In this document: positions 42,594-52,307 of the stretch, piece after piece
Position numbering within the stretch: position 1 is the first letter of the stretch
How the letters are laid out: each line of letters opens with the position of its first letter
Source: Scatomorpha merdigallinarum
GTDB lineage: Bacteria > Bacillota > Clostridia > Oscillospirales > Oscillospiraceae
Assembly (NCBI GenBank): GCA_018710885.1
Contig: DVJA01000058.1
Location: 41,401 to 105,400 of the forward strand
Direction of reading: 5' to 3'
DNA: 64,000 nt
The notes under the pieces: model-generated
Seen by the model: only the letters and a program-made list of their open reading frames with translations
The model's database searches: none
What the model was told of the DNA's origin: nothing
Position numbers and translations under genes: made by a program

Positions 42594-43949
42594 ATGGAAA
42601 CTTTGCGAAAAAACGACATATTTGAGGCCGATATCACCGGTTTTACCTCCGAGGCGCTGGGTGTATGCAGGATAGATGGCCGCGCTGTCTTTGTGCGCGG
42701 AGCCCTACTCGGTGAGCGCTGGCGCGTGCGCATAGTCAAGGTTGGCAAAAGCGTCTGCTACGGCCGTGGCGAGGAGCTCCTTGTCCCCTCCCCTGAGCGC
42801 ACCGAGCCGGTGTGCCCTGTATATGGCCGCTGCGGCGGCTGTGCGTCTCAACACATGAGCTACGCCTGCGAACTTGAGTTCAAGCGCCAGAAGGTCAACG
42901 ACGCGCTCAGGCGCATAGGCGGCGCAGACATCGAGGTCGATGCCATCATCGGCAGCGAGCTCACCGAGCGCTACCGCAACAAGGCCATCTTCGCCATCGG
43001 CGGCAGCGCTAATGAACCGGCATACGGCTTTTTCCGCGCGGGCAGCCATGAAGTTGTGCCCGTACATCACTGCCTGTTGCAGAGCGAGAGTGCAGAGCGC
43101 TGTGCCCAGGCCGTCTGTCTCTGGATGCGCGAACACCGCGTCGAGCCCTATGACACCTGCACAGGCGCCGGAGCTATCAGGCATGTTTTTACGCGCACCT
43201 CAAGGGACGGTGACGCAGTATGCTGTGTGGTCTCAGCCCGCGGCCTGGGCAAGCACACTGCTTCCCTCATAGATGCGCTGCGCCGCGCGTGTCCGGAACT
43301 CACCGGTATCGTGCTGAATATAAACCGCACACACGGAAACACCGTACTCGCCGGGGAATTTTATACGCTCTGGGGTGAGTCTGAGCTGCGCGACACGCTG
43401 TGTGGCAATGAATTTAGAATAGCGCCCCAGGCCTTTTATCAGGTAAACCGCGACCAAGCAGAGCGGCTCTATGAGCGCGCAGTGGAGCTGGCCCTGCCCG
43501 AGCCCGGCGGTACCGTGTTCGAGCTCTACTGCGGGGCCGGCACGATAAGCCTCAGCCTAGCCAGGCGTGCCGGACGGGTCATCGGCGCCGAAATCGTCCC
43601 GGAAGCCGTTGAGAATGCACGCGCCAACGCCAAAGCGAACGGTGTAACCAACGTAGAATTCATCTGCTCCGACGCCGGGGACGCCGCCGCACACTTTGCC
43701 GCGAGCGGAGCGCATCCGGACGTAGTCGTCGTGGACCCGCCCAGGAAGGGCATGAGCGCGGAGGCCATAGGCGCTGTAGCAGCCATGGCCCCGCAGCGTA
43801 TAGTCTACGTCTCATGCGACTGCGCCACCCTGGCCCGCGACATAAAACTCTTCAGCGCAAAAGGCTACACCCCCCAAACCGCCACCGCCGTAGACATGTT
43901 CCCACGGACAGCGCATGTTGAGACGGTTGTCTTGCTTTCCAAGGGGTGA
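42594..43949 (+). CDS. rlmD: 23S rRNA (uracil-5-)-methyltransferase, RlmD/RumA family
   Basis: The 451-residue SAM-dependent enzyme methylates a uridine of 23S rRNA. It has a TRAM domain (residues 1-60), a 4Fe-4S cluster motif CPVYGRCGGCASQHMSY near residue 74, and the methyltransferase core: QAFYQVNRDQAERLY, FELYCGAGTISLSLA, DPPRKGMS, and YVSCDCATLARD with the catalytic cysteine. Whether it modifies U1939 or U747, or both as in RlmCD, is not visible. No ribosome binding site; see its promoter. It is the last core gene before the low-G+C island. Confidence 0.93.
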   Translation: METLRKNDIFEADITGFTSEALGVCRIDGRAVFVRGALLGERWRVRIVKVGKSVCYGRGEELLVPSPERTEPVCPVYGRCGGCASQHMSYACELEFKRQKVNDALRRIGGADIEVDAIIGSELTERYRNKAIFAIGGSANEPAYGFFRAGSHEVVPVHHCLLQSESAERCAQAVCLWMREHRVEPYDTCTGAGAIRHVFTRTSRDGDAVCCVVSARGLGKHTASLIDALRRACPELTGIVLNINRTHGNTVLAGEFYTLWGESELRDTLCGNEFRIAPQAFYQVNRDQAERLYERAVELALPEPGGTVFELYCGAGTISLSLARRAGRVIGAEIVPEAVENARANAKANGVTNVEFICSDAGDAAAHFAASGAHPDVVVVDPPRKGMSAEAIGAVAAMAPQRIVYVSCDCATLARDIKLFSAKGYTPQTATAVDMFPRTAHVETVVLLSKG

Positions 43950-44036
43950 AACCAGCTCTGGAGATAGCTATGACAGGTTTGTAAAAGTTCACATGGACAC
44001 CACATTTTTGAACAGTGATACATCATATACTCAAAT

Positions 44037-44073
44037 GCAAAGGGCTTGGCGTTTTAAACGCCAAGCCCTTTGC
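44037..44073. terminator. Long perfect hairpin between rlmD and the EamA gene
   Basis: Two 18-base perfect arms (GCAAAGGGCTTGGCGTTT and its complement) flank one base. TCATTTT follows on plus. It stands at the left edge of the accessory island, between convergent genes. Confidence 0.85.
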
Positions 44074-44113
44074 TCATTTTAGTATCCCATCCTTATCAGT
44101 TACAGACTTCCCA

Positions 44114-44979
44114 CTAAAGGACAAACAAAGCGACTCCAAAGAGTACCAATATAAAGCCCGCCGTTCCTTTCTTCGACAGTTTTTCTTTGAATATCATCTG
44201 GGCCAGCATGGTTGTTATCAGGAAATTCGCCCGAACGATGGCCGTAACAGCAGACACCTTTCCCAGTGAAAAAGCTTCATACATCAGCAGGTACGACACT
44301 CCAAGTATTACTCCACCAATAATCAGCGAGGACAGCTTCTTGACGCCTAATGTCACTAGCCTGCCGAGCGGGCCTTCTTTGATTCTTGCAAGAGTGCATA
44401 TACACACTACAACAGTAAGCATTCTTATCGTGGTGGTCACTGAAGTGTCAACCGGCGTCTTGTCCAACGCTGCCAGCATATTAGATATCGCTTGAAGCGC
44501 CGGCGATACGGTTCCCCATATGACCCAATGGTTTTCACTGTTCATTAACTGCGAAACGCCCCCATGAAGGGCACACATGAGAGCGGTACCGGTTAATATA
44601 AGCACACTACCCAGCACTATTGCTGGGGTAATTTGTTCGTCAAGGAAAACCGCCGCCAACAGCACTGTAACTACTACGCCAGTCTTATCCAAAACCATTA
44701 AAAAGCTGACATTGGCTTTTTTCATGGCTAGAAAATATGCAATCCACGACGCAGCCTGTACAAACCCGGAGGAAACCGCCAGCCACCAGCTCCTGCATGT
44801 CACAGAAGCAAATTGCCCCCAGCCCCCTTTTAGCAGTGTCACGCAAAAGACGGTTACAAAAATCGCCAGCAAGTGGACTGCACATATTTGTATTATGTTG
44901 TTCCCTGATGTCCCCTTTTTTGAAAAATTACTGCCACACCAGATGTAATAGCTGAAAGCGCCGCCAAAACAATCCACAT
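44114..44979 (-). pseudogene. EamA (DMT superfamily) transporter with a frameshift near its start
   Basis: The main frame (10 hydrophobic helices, two EamA repeats) lacks a good start. In the next frame an ATG at 44979, behind AAGGAAGGAATCTGT, encodes MWIVLAALSAITSGVAVIFQ, an ideal EamA helix 1, but that frame stops near 44894. Adding one base in the T5-C-A6-G4 run at 44912-44927 joins both frames into 288 residues of normal length. So the gene has lost one base, or is expressed by slippage on A6. EamA proteins export amino acids or metabolites. It is the last gene of the minus-strand peptidase operon. A sequencing error in the homopolymer is also possible. Confidence 0.75.
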
Positions 44980-45076
44980 ACAGATTCCTTCCTTTAATAA
45001 AGGGAAGCATTAGCTATACTGCTGACGCTTCCCTTCTATCAAGTAGGCTTAATTAGTTTCCAATGTCCGACTTGCG

Positions 45077-46267
45077 TTATATGCTGATTTTCACACCGTT
45101 TTTCAGTACATGCAGGGGCTCCCTGTTCATCACCGATATATCGGACACAGGGTCGCCATCAACCACAATCAGGTCAGCCAGCTTGCCAACCTTTACTGTG
45201 CCCTTACAATAGTCCTGTTTGACAATTTTGGCACTGTTAATGGTAGCCTGTTTAAGAAGTTCCACATTGCCAAGCCCCATATGTTCCCTGGCAATGAACT
45301 CTCGTCCTGGCATCTCAAGCATTTCCTTCATGCATTGGTCGGTGCCCCAGCCAATCAGAATGCCGGCCTGGCTGGCTTTTCTGATACCTGTTATTGCAGC
45401 TGCAAAAGCGGCATGGCACTGGACAGAGAGTTCATTGTCCTTATCCCGCTCATAGTCGAAATTAATATACCGCTCATATGAACATGCAAATGTAGGGACC
45501 AGGACACTTTGGCGCGTCTGATGAAGAATCATATCAATGCACTCATCATCAATATAAGTGGCATGCTCAATGCTGTACACCCCGTTAAGTATGCATTGTT
45601 TGATCCCTTCCAGCCCATGACAATGTGCAGCTACATAAGTATTGCAGAAGGCTGCAGCGTTGCTGACGGCCTGCAACTCTTCCGGTGTGGCTATGAGTTC
45701 ACCTGGCTCACCACCTTGATTTGCAACAGAACCAGTGGCCATGTATTTGATAAAGTCGGCGCCGTGGCAAATATCCGTGCGCACGGCACGCATTATATCC
45801 CGTGGATTGTCCACTTCTTTATACAGGTTTCCGAAAGTGCCGTTTCCCTTTGCTGTAGGCGTGATAATAAGGCCGCAGCTAATCACATCCGGCCCGCAAA
45901 TAACTCCATCATTAATGGCATCGCGAACGGAAGTATTGACATAGCTTGGGCCGCCGCAATCGCGAACGGTAGTATATCCGTATTTCAGATAGTTTTTTGC
46001 AAAGCGAATGCAATCTATCAGTGCAGCGTTGCTGTCCTTCATCAGCAGCCCGTTGAAGTCCGCGTCGGTAAACATCAGATGAGCATGCAAATCAAACAAC
46101 CCCGGAAGGAGTGTCTTCCCGGCAACATCAATACTGCCGCCATCGTCTGCCAGCGTGCCGCATGGCGATATTGCCGCAATATAGCTGCCTTTTATAAGGA
46201 CATCTGCCATTTCCCCGCTGTATTCCTCAGTGAGCTCCGGAATCAGCCGGCAATTTTTCAAAAGCAT
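45077..46267 (-). CDS. Amidohydrolase, prolidase/imidazolonepropionase-like (copy 1)
   Basis: The 396-residue cytosolic metalloenzyme has the HxH pair His61/His63 (LFDLHAHLMF), a lysine in GADFIKYMATG, metal histidines in AAHCHG and IEHATYID, and a final aspartate in GWGTDQC. It closes with KLADLIVVDGDP. It belongs to the COG1228-like subgroup that includes Xaa-Pro and other dipeptidases. It is similar to copy 2 at 50612. It lies between the S10 peptidase and the transporter gene, which suggests that it cuts a dipeptide-like product. Confidence 0.88.
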   Translation of the reverse strand: MLLKNCRLIPELTEEYSGEMADVLIKGSYIAAISPCGTLADDGGSIDVAGKTLLPGLFDLHAHLMFTDADFNGLLMKDSNAALIDCIRFAKNYLKYGYTTVRDCGGPSYVNTSVRDAINDGVICGPDVISCGLIITPTAKGNGTFGNLYKEVDNPRDIMRAVRTDICHGADFIKYMATGSVANQGGEPGELIATPEELQAVSNAAAFCNTYVAAHCHGLEGIKQCILNGVYSIEHATYIDDECIDMILHQTRQSVLVPTFACSYERYINFDYERDKDNELSVQCHAAFAAAITGIRKASQAGILIGWGTDQCMKEMLEMPGREFIAREHMGLGNVELLKQATINSAKIVKQDYCKGTVKVGKLADLIVVDGDPVSDISVMNREPLHVLKNGVKISI

Positions 46268-46287
46268 TGTGGTTTCAGCCCCTTCGC

Positions 46288-47658
46288 TTATTTGCCTCCC
46301 GTGATAAAACTGCGTATATCCTCACTGACTTCGCCGGCCATATTTCCACCGACATAGGCAGCGTGGCCGGAGTCATACACCTTAAATGTTACACGCTCCA
46401 TAGGCAGGCAGTAACGGCCCAGAAAGTAGGTCACAAAGTCGAATGTGGATTGTAGGTCATAATACCCGGCCACGAAAAAGAAACGCAGCTTTTGATTGCG
46501 CTCCATCAGCTCTGCCGGCAGAGTGAGCGTATCCTTTTCCAGCGTATCATAGCGCCAGTTCGTGGCAATTTCCAGCATGTCAATTGTTTCCCTGCGATTT
46601 TCCGGCTCTGCTAGCTCTTCGCGCGTATACCGCTCCAGAGCCTCAGTTATGGCCGTGTCTGCCACTACTACAAAAGGTTCGCTGGAAAAAGCCTCGTTCC
46701 ACTCCTCCTCGGTCATCTCTTCCTTGAGCGGGCGAGTCATTCTCGAGTCGTAAGCGCTGACAAGCTGCCCGGGTATCAGCTTCGTTAAATAGGTCATCTC
46801 GTCGAAGCGCAGGCTGCCCTTTCGCAGAAGCTCACAGTCAAGTCCGGTGTAGTAATGCAGCTTTTTCAGCGTCTCTTTCAGCTCATCCTCAGGCAGCCGG
46901 CTGCCCATCAGGAGAGCATGTGCGTATTCACAGTAAGCGAAATCCATCGCCTCTCCGACGAATTCGGCAAATGGCTTTTCGCCCCGGTGCAGATGATACC
47001 AGCAGCAGGCTGCGTTAGCTCCCAACCTTCTTACATTGGGCTCTACCAGCATGGTAGTTGGCGACCCCACGTTGAAGGATGTCCCGATGCTGACTATCCC
47101 CGCCAGATTCACCTGCTCCGTCAGAATATCTGCCACGGCCAGATTGCGAATAGTACCGTAACTCTCACCCAGCAGATAGACGGGCGCGTTGTCACGTCCG
47201 TACTTTTTAAGCCAGGCGAGTATAAACTCGCTTATGGCCTGAGCATCTCCGGCTGTGTTGAAATACTTCTGCCCGGCTTTCTCGCTCACATGGGTATATT
47301 TGGTACCAGGTGGATTTATCATGACAAGGTCACAGCAGTCGAGCAGGAAATTTGTATTTTCCCCATACACGGCCGAGTTATCTTCGCCGGGATAATTAGG
47401 AAACGTTACCTGTTTAGGTCCCAGTAATCCCATGTGTACCCAACTGCTGCTTGCGCCTGGCCCACCGTTATAGCAGAACATGACTGGCCTGTCAGGCTCG
47501 TTTGATAGCTCAGCAATGTAGGAATAGCTATAAATGGTGGCCTCTGTCCGGCCTGTATCGTCATAAAACAAATGATCTTCAAGCACTGTTTTAAACGAAA
47601 TACCGGACAGGCCGTGAACGCATTCTCTTTCAAAGCGGAAAGGCTGGATGTTGTTCAT
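46288..47658 (-). CDS. Serine carboxypeptidase, peptidase family S10 (copy 1)
   Basis: The 456-residue alpha/beta-hydrolase-fold peptidase has the S10 oxyanion segment NGGPGASSS at about 64-72, the nucleophile Ser166 in GESYGTI, Asp401 in AGYYDL and His432 in DSGHAAY. INPPGTKYTHV is also typical. S10 enzymes remove C-terminal residues, usually in acidic compartments or outside the cell. Here no signal peptide is present, so it should act in the cytosol. The ATG follows CAGGAGAACCGTT. It lies 28 bases after copy 2. Confidence 0.92.
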   Translation of the reverse strand: MNNIQPFRFERECVHGLSGISFKTVLEDHLFYDDTGRTEATIYSYSYIAELSNEPDRPVMFCYNGGPGASSSWVHMGLLGPKQVTFPNYPGEDNSAVYGENTNFLLDCCDLVMINPPGTKYTHVSEKAGQKYFNTAGDAQAISEFILAWLKKYGRDNAPVYLLGESYGTIRNLAVADILTEQVNLAGIVSIGTSFNVGSPTTMLVEPNVRRLGANAACCWYHLHRGEKPFAEFVGEAMDFAYCEYAHALLMGSRLPEDELKETLKKLHYYTGLDCELLRKGSLRFDEMTYLTKLIPGQLVSAYDSRMTRPLKEEMTEEEWNEAFSSEPFVVVADTAITEALERYTREELAEPENRRETIDMLEIATNWRYDTLEKDTLTLPAELMERNQKLRFFFVAGYYDLQSTFDFVTYFLGRYCLPMERVTFKVYDSGHAAYVGGNMAGEVSEDIRSFITGGK

Positions 47659-47686
47659 AACGGTTCTCCTGACTTCAGTTTGTTTT

Positions 47687-49120
47687 TCATGTGTTCCCGG
47701 CTACGATGAAGTCGCGTATATCCTGACCGAAAGCCAGCGCGTTTTCGCGTCCCATATAGAGCAAGTGCCCGGCTTCGTAATTCTTTACGGTTACACGGCA
47801 GGCATCCAGCTTGCCGCGGTTTATAATAGCGCGTATATAGGTAAACAGTGTGCACAAATCATAGTATCCACTGCCCACGAAAACGCGGAAGTCCGGATTC
47901 CTCCGCATAGCCTGCGCCAGACATTGCAGCGGCGAGCGCTTGACCTCATACTTGAAGCGGCTGTTCACCTCGAAGTTGATCTGGTCGTAGCGCATTCCTG
48001 ATGGTATGCCGAGCTCCTCGCGTTTTTCGCCGTTCATCACAGCAGTAAATGCCGGCATATATGTCCCCATAGCTGCGTCGTCAGCAACCGGGTCAAGAAG
48101 GCCGGTATAGCGACTCAAAGGCATGGTATACCGGCTGTCATAAATGCCGATAGCACTGCCCTCTATATCACAGCACATTGATTCAAAGTCCTTCACAGAT
48201 ATACGCAGGCCGCACCTTACGATTTCGCTCTCGTTAATCCCTGTGAAGTAAGCCAGGCGTTCTGCCACATGTGCACGTTTTTCCGGAGAAAGGGCTTGTC
48301 CCATATACAATGCTGGCAGATATTCGTTTGCGGAAAACTGATAAGCTTCCTCCACAAAATCGCAGTTGAGCGTGCCGTCCTTGCTCAAGTGGTGATACCA
48401 GTGTGCCGCAGCATATGCGGGCAGGGCTGTGACTGCCTCTTCCGGCAGCTCAGGATCAGGATTAAACACGCTGAGCACATCCCAGCCGCAGTTTCCTATG
48501 GTAATTGTTCCAGCCACGGGGATTGCAACATCTCTTAGACCGCCGTATGTCGGGCCGCCCATCAGGTTGCCAACCACCTCCGGCGCACGGATGCTGCCGT
48601 AGCTCTCGCCCATAATATATATGGGCGAGTCGTGTCTGCCGTATCGGAGAATCCAGGCCTCTATCAACAGGGCGACGGCATGGGCGTCGCCCTCAACCGA
48701 AAAGTACTTTTCGACAGCTTCGCTGTTAAGCAAGCGCGCGTAACCCGTACCCGGCGGGTCAATCATAACTATGTCACAAACATCCAGCGGGCTGGCGTCA
48801 TTGTTTATCAGGGCCGGGACTTTCCCGGGGCGCTGTTCCTCCGGGGCCGGAAAATCAATTCTCGTGGGGCCCAATATCCCCAGATGCAGTTGGGAGCAGG
48901 ATGCCCCTGGCCCGCCATTGAACGCAAACAGAACTGGTCGGTTTTTGACAGCCACATCAGTTCGGATATAGCTGTAGGTGAAGATGGAGGCATCATCATT
49001 CCCGGACTCATCCGTGAAAATCCAGTCCTGAGACACAGATTTATAGCTAATTTCAGAGCCGTTAATATGTATTTTCCTCTCAACTGTATATTCGCGGGAG
49101 GATTTTTCCTTTATCTGCAT
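47687..49120 (-). CDS. Serine carboxypeptidase, peptidase family S10 (copy 2)
   Basis: The 477-residue protein has NGGPGASCS at about 68-76, Ser173 in MGESYGSIRAP, Asp421 in GYYDLCT and His452 in EAGHLLY: the triad is complete. DPPGTGYARL matches the family. There is no signal peptide. It resembles copy 3 in YDLCT and Y-x-L-L-N-S segments, and copy 1 less so. The ATG follows AAAAGGAGCGCTTT. It lies between copy 1 and the symporter gene. Confidence 0.92.
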   Translation of the reverse strand: MQIKEKSSREYTVERKIHINGSEISYKSVSQDWIFTDESGNDDASIFTYSYIRTDVAVKNRPVLFAFNGGPGASCSQLHLGILGPTRIDFPAPEEQRPGKVPALINNDASPLDVCDIVMIDPPGTGYARLLNSEAVEKYFSVEGDAHAVALLIEAWILRYGRHDSPIYIMGESYGSIRAPEVVGNLMGGPTYGGLRDVAIPVAGTITIGNCGWDVLSVFNPDPELPEEAVTALPAYAAAHWYHHLSKDGTLNCDFVEEAYQFSANEYLPALYMGQALSPEKRAHVAERLAYFTGINESEIVRCGLRISVKDFESMCCDIEGSAIGIYDSRYTMPLSRYTGLLDPVADDAAMGTYMPAFTAVMNGEKREELGIPSGMRYDQINFEVNSRFKYEVKRSPLQCLAQAMRRNPDFRVFVGSGYYDLCTLFTYIRAIINRGKLDACRVTVKNYEAGHLLYMGRENALAFGQDIRDFIVAGNT

Positions 49121-49162
49121 AAAGCGCTCCTTTTCTCCGTTTGGTCAGTGCCCGGGTGAAAA

Positions 49163-50557
49163 TCAGCCGTTATTTGTCTGTCCTTCCACCGCAGCAGCGT
49201 CAATGGCTTTATAATGTTGAATCTCTTTGTCAAACTTCATGAGCGCAAGGCCCATAACGGCAGCTATCGCAAATGCCACGGCGGGAATCAAGGTGTTTTC
49301 ATAGAAGAAAAGATTCAGCACGCTCTGCTCCTGTACGGCCGCGCCCTTCACATAGGGCACCATGCCGAGCAGCCAGCCTGCGATGGGCGTGGCAATTGCC
49401 ATGCCGACCTTATAGGCGACGGAGAAACCCGAAACCAGCAGCGCCTCAGGAGCTGGCTTGCCCGTCATGTGCCGAATGTAGACAAAGCTGTCGTAGACGA
49501 CCAGCATGACCACGCTGGAGGCCAGGCACTGGCCAAGACCGCCTATGAAGTATCCCACATAAACAATCCAGACACTTGAATCCATTGTCACATACCTGAA
49601 CAGATACGCGGCCGCGCCTATTATGGAACCGAAGAATACCAACTTCGCGTTTCCAAACCTTTTTACCAGAGTAGAGAGCACAAAGTATATCACAACGGAA
49701 CCTACTATGCCAATAGTACTCATAACAGAATAAATATTGACGTCGCCCAGATTATACTGCGCATAGTAAAGGCCTGTGCTGCTGGATATGGATGCAGCAA
49801 TCATTATCAGGAAGTATGCCAGGAGAACGAGCAGCCAGGGCCAGTTGGTCAGAACCTCGCCGAGCTTCACACGCTCTTTCTTTACCTGTTCATGGCTCAC
49901 TTCGGCCTTTTCAGGCTCCATGGGCTCATATCCCTTGGTGCAGAAGTAAACGATTAAGTAGTTGATAGCGTAAAGGATGCCGCAGACTATGCCGAAAATG
50001 GCGAAGCCTTTGCGCATATCCCCGCTGCCGGCAAATTGTACGAAGGGTATGGCCAGAGAGCCGCCCACAAGGTTCGCAGCGACGCTGAAGTAGCCGCGGT
50101 AACTGTTTATGGCGGCACGCTCCGTCGGGTCGGTGGTGATACGGCTCATCAGAGTGTTCTGCGGTATCATTAGCGCCGTGCTGGCCATGCCCTGAAGCGT
50201 GTAGGTTATGGCGACCCAGACAATCTTTCCTGTCTCGGCCAGCTCGGGCATTATGAAGTTGAGTGCAAGTACTACGCCTCCTGGTACGGACATGTACTTG
50301 AGCCACATGCGGCACTTGCCCTCTTTGCTCCTCGTACGGTCCACTATGGCGCCCATCATTGGGTCGTTTATAAAGTCCCAGATCTTAGCAATCAGGATAA
50401 TGAGCGCGACGACGTCAGGGTCCATACCCAGGACGTCAGTGTAGAAGTAAAGAGAGCAAACAGCCGTAATGACTACCAAAAGGGTCTTGGCAAAGTCTCC
50501 TGAGGCAAAAAGCCACTTGACTTTCAGCGGTAATTTCTTTTGAGCCGTATTTTCCAT
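49163..50557 (-). CDS. GPH-type (glycoside-pentoside-hexuronide:cation) MFS symporter
   Basis: The 464-residue protein has about 12 membrane helices. It starts KLPLKVKWLFASGDFAKTL and has the GPH-family segment WDFINDPMMGAIVDRTRSKEGKCRMW at about 61-86, with KYMSVPGG. Known members move sugars or glycosides with Na+ or H+. In this operon the cargo may instead be a peptide or conjugate. No ABC peptide importer is present, making it the only uptake candidate. ATG 50557 follows AAGGAGATTGG. Specificity is unknown. Confidence 0.88.
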   Translation of the reverse strand: MENTAQKKLPLKVKWLFASGDFAKTLLVVITAVCSLYFYTDVLGMDPDVVALIILIAKIWDFINDPMMGAIVDRTRSKEGKCRMWLKYMSVPGGVVLALNFIMPELAETGKIVWVAITYTLQGMASTALMIPQNTLMSRITTDPTERAAINSYRGYFSVAANLVGGSLAIPFVQFAGSGDMRKGFAIFGIVCGILYAINYLIVYFCTKGYEPMEPEKAEVSHEQVKKERVKLGEVLTNWPWLLVLLAYFLIMIAASISSSTGLYYAQYNLGDVNIYSVMSTIGIVGSVVIYFVLSTLVKRFGNAKLVFFGSIIGAAAYLFRYVTMDSSVWIVYVGYFIGGLGQCLASSVVMLVVYDSFVYIRHMTGKPAPEALLVSGFSVAYKVGMAIATPIAGWLLGMVPYVKGAAVQEQSVLNLFFYENTLIPAVAFAIAAVMGLALMKFDKEIQHYKAIDAAAVEGQTNNG

Positions 50558-50611
50558 TTCCAATCTCCTTTTTCGGGGCAGCACGTATGCCCGCAATTTT
50601 TTATAATCGCG

Positions 50612-51775
50612 TTACTTTTCAACCATTCTCCCGCTTTTCCACACGGCAAATGGTGTATGATACATGACCTCCATATTCTCGTCAGGGCATCCGTCCACAA
50701 GCACCAAATCTGCATCGAGACCTGCCTTGATGCACCCTAATTTACCGGCCTTCCCAATAATCTCCGCGTTATATACAGTAGCCTGCTTCAGCACTTCCAA
50801 CGGTGGAATTTCCGCATTTTCCACGCGGTAGCGGAATTCCACTCCATGTTCGTACTGGGGCCCGCCCGGAGCACTGTCAGTTCCAAATCCTATCCTGGCC
50901 CCGGCCTTATATGCACGCTTAAGAGCCCGGCACATGTTTTCCCTCATGGGATTTAGCCGCTCCAGCCAAAATCTACGCTCATCGGGATCGGTCTGACTGA
51001 CATAGGTGGCTGACAAGGTTGGAACCAGATAGCAGCAATCGGTCTCCATCAGCAAATCTGTAGTCTCATCGCTGATATAGGTGGCGTGCTCAATGGTTCT
51101 GACACCGCATTCAATGCAGGCTCGCACAGCTTCGTCTGCATGGCAGTGCGCCGCAACGTACAAGCCGTTGCTTTTAGCGGTATCAACAGCAGCTTTAATC
51201 TCGCCACGAGTCATAATTGGGTTGAGCGGAACACCCGTAGGGTTATACGCAGAACCAGAAGCGTAAATCTTGATGAAGTCCGCGCCGTAGGCCGCTTCTT
51301 TGCGCACTCCAACCGTGAAGCCCAGCTCGCCATCCACCAGGTATCCGTCCTTCTGCGACGCGCTGTTGGCCAGTGTGTTACCACAGGATATAATGTTCGG
51401 TCCTTCACACAGGCCACGGTCGATCATATCTCTGACGTAGTTAGCCACACGGTCATAGCTGCCGCAGTCGCGGATTGTGGTATAGCCATATTTCAGATAT
51501 CTCTTGGCCTGTTCAGCTGCATCTATAAGCAGCTGCATGGGCTCGTTTTTTGACTTCTCACCTACGCCGCTCAGCAGCGTTATGTGGGTGTGCAGGTCAA
51601 TTAAACCAGGCAGAAGCGTTTTCCCTTCTGCGTCAAACACTTCCTCACCCGCCATGGCTTGCAGCTCTTCAGATGAAACTTCCGAAATTTTTCCGTTTTT
51701 CACCCGAACAGCGCCGCAGGATGTCCCGCATCCACCGGACAGTTCTGCCAACAACCTGGCATTTATTATTAGCAC
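50612..51775 (-). CDS. Amidohydrolase, prolidase/imidazolonepropionase-like (copy 2)
   Basis: The 387-residue enzyme has His62/His64 in LIDLHTHITLL, Lys in GADFIKIYASG, AAHCHADEA, IEHATYISDE and Asp in GFGTDSAPGG. It ends GLDADLVLVDGCPDE. It resembles copy 1 over most of its length, including YLKYGYTTIRDCG. The start is a GTG behind GGGGGTGATAAC. Two paralogues in one operon suggest two cleavage specificities. It may be a cytosolic dipeptidase or N-acyl amino acid hydrolase. Confidence 0.88.
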   Translation of the reverse strand: MLIINARLLAELSGGCGTSCGAVRVKNGKISEVSSEELQAMAGEEVFDAEGKTLLPGLIDLHTHITLLSGVGEKSKNEPMQLLIDAAEQAKRYLKYGYTTIRDCGSYDRVANYVRDMIDRGLCEGPNIISCGNTLANSASQKDGYLVDGELGFTVGVRKEAAYGADFIKIYASGSAYNPTGVPLNPIMTRGEIKAAVDTAKSNGLYVAAHCHADEAVRACIECGVRTIEHATYISDETTDLLMETDCCYLVPTLSATYVSQTDPDERRFWLERLNPMRENMCRALKRAYKAGARIGFGTDSAPGGPQYEHGVEFRYRVENAEIPPLEVLKQATVYNAEIIGKAGKLGCIKAGLDADLVLVDGCPDENMEVMYHTPFAVWKSGRMVEK

Positions 51776-51816
51776 GTTATCACCCCCTGGCTAAATTTGA
51801 GCGCTGAGATGAAGTA

Positions 51817-52293
51817 TTACTCCTTTACCATGACAATCATTTCAACCTCAAGGGGTATTTTAAAAGGCAGCACATTTGTGCCTACTGCCGTTCTCGCATG
51901 GCGGCCTTTTTCTCCCAGCACTTCGACGAACAAATCTGATGTGCCGTTGATAACTTTAGGCTGCTCATAAAAATCCGGTGTGCTGCTGACAAACCCCTGC
52001 AATTTGACAATCTGCTCCAGCCTGTCCCAGTCGCCGCAGAGTTCCCTCTTCAGGACAGCCAGAAGGTTGATACCTGCGAGACGTGCGGCTTGATATCCCT
52101 CTTCTGTGTTCAGGTTCTCTCCCAGCCTGCCTTCCACTGCCGGCTTTCCGTCTTTAAAAGGACCCGCGCCAGAGAAGAACCAAAGGCTGCCGGCTTTTTG
52201 TACACTGACATAATTGGCCATCGGCTCCGGACCTGCATCCAAAGTAATGCCTAATTTCTCAAGGTTCTTTTCAACTTCATGCATAACATTCAC
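51817..52293 (-). CDS. RidA family (YjgF/UK114-like) protein
   Basis: The 158-residue protein has the RidA layout with FFSGAGPFKDGKP, GYQAARLAGINLLAVLKREL, and a C-terminal GRHARTAVGTNVLPFKIPLEVEMIVMV, including the conserved Arg near residue 134 (ARTAVG). It is of the longer RidA-like class. RidA proteins hydrolyse enamines/imines released by PLP enzymes. The next gene upstream is a PLP enzyme, so the two may act together. The first ATG has GAGAGG at good spacing. Confidence 0.9.
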   Translation of the reverse strand: MNVMHEVEKNLEKLGITLDAGPEPMANYVSVQKAGSLWFFSGAGPFKDGKPAVEGRLGENLNTEEGYQAARLAGINLLAVLKRELCGDWDRLEQIVKLQGFVSSTPDFYEQPKVINGTSDLFVEVLGEKGRHARTAVGTNVLPFKIPLEVEMIVMVKE

Positions 52294-52307
52294 TATCCTC
52301 TCTGTAA

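Noticed and set aside
44916..44921. Programmed -1 frameshift site in the EamA gene
   Set aside because: In the ATG frame the run reads CAA AAA AGG, not the classical slippery X-XXY-YYZ arrangement, and no downstream stem was evident. Slippage on A6 or a mutation is simpler.
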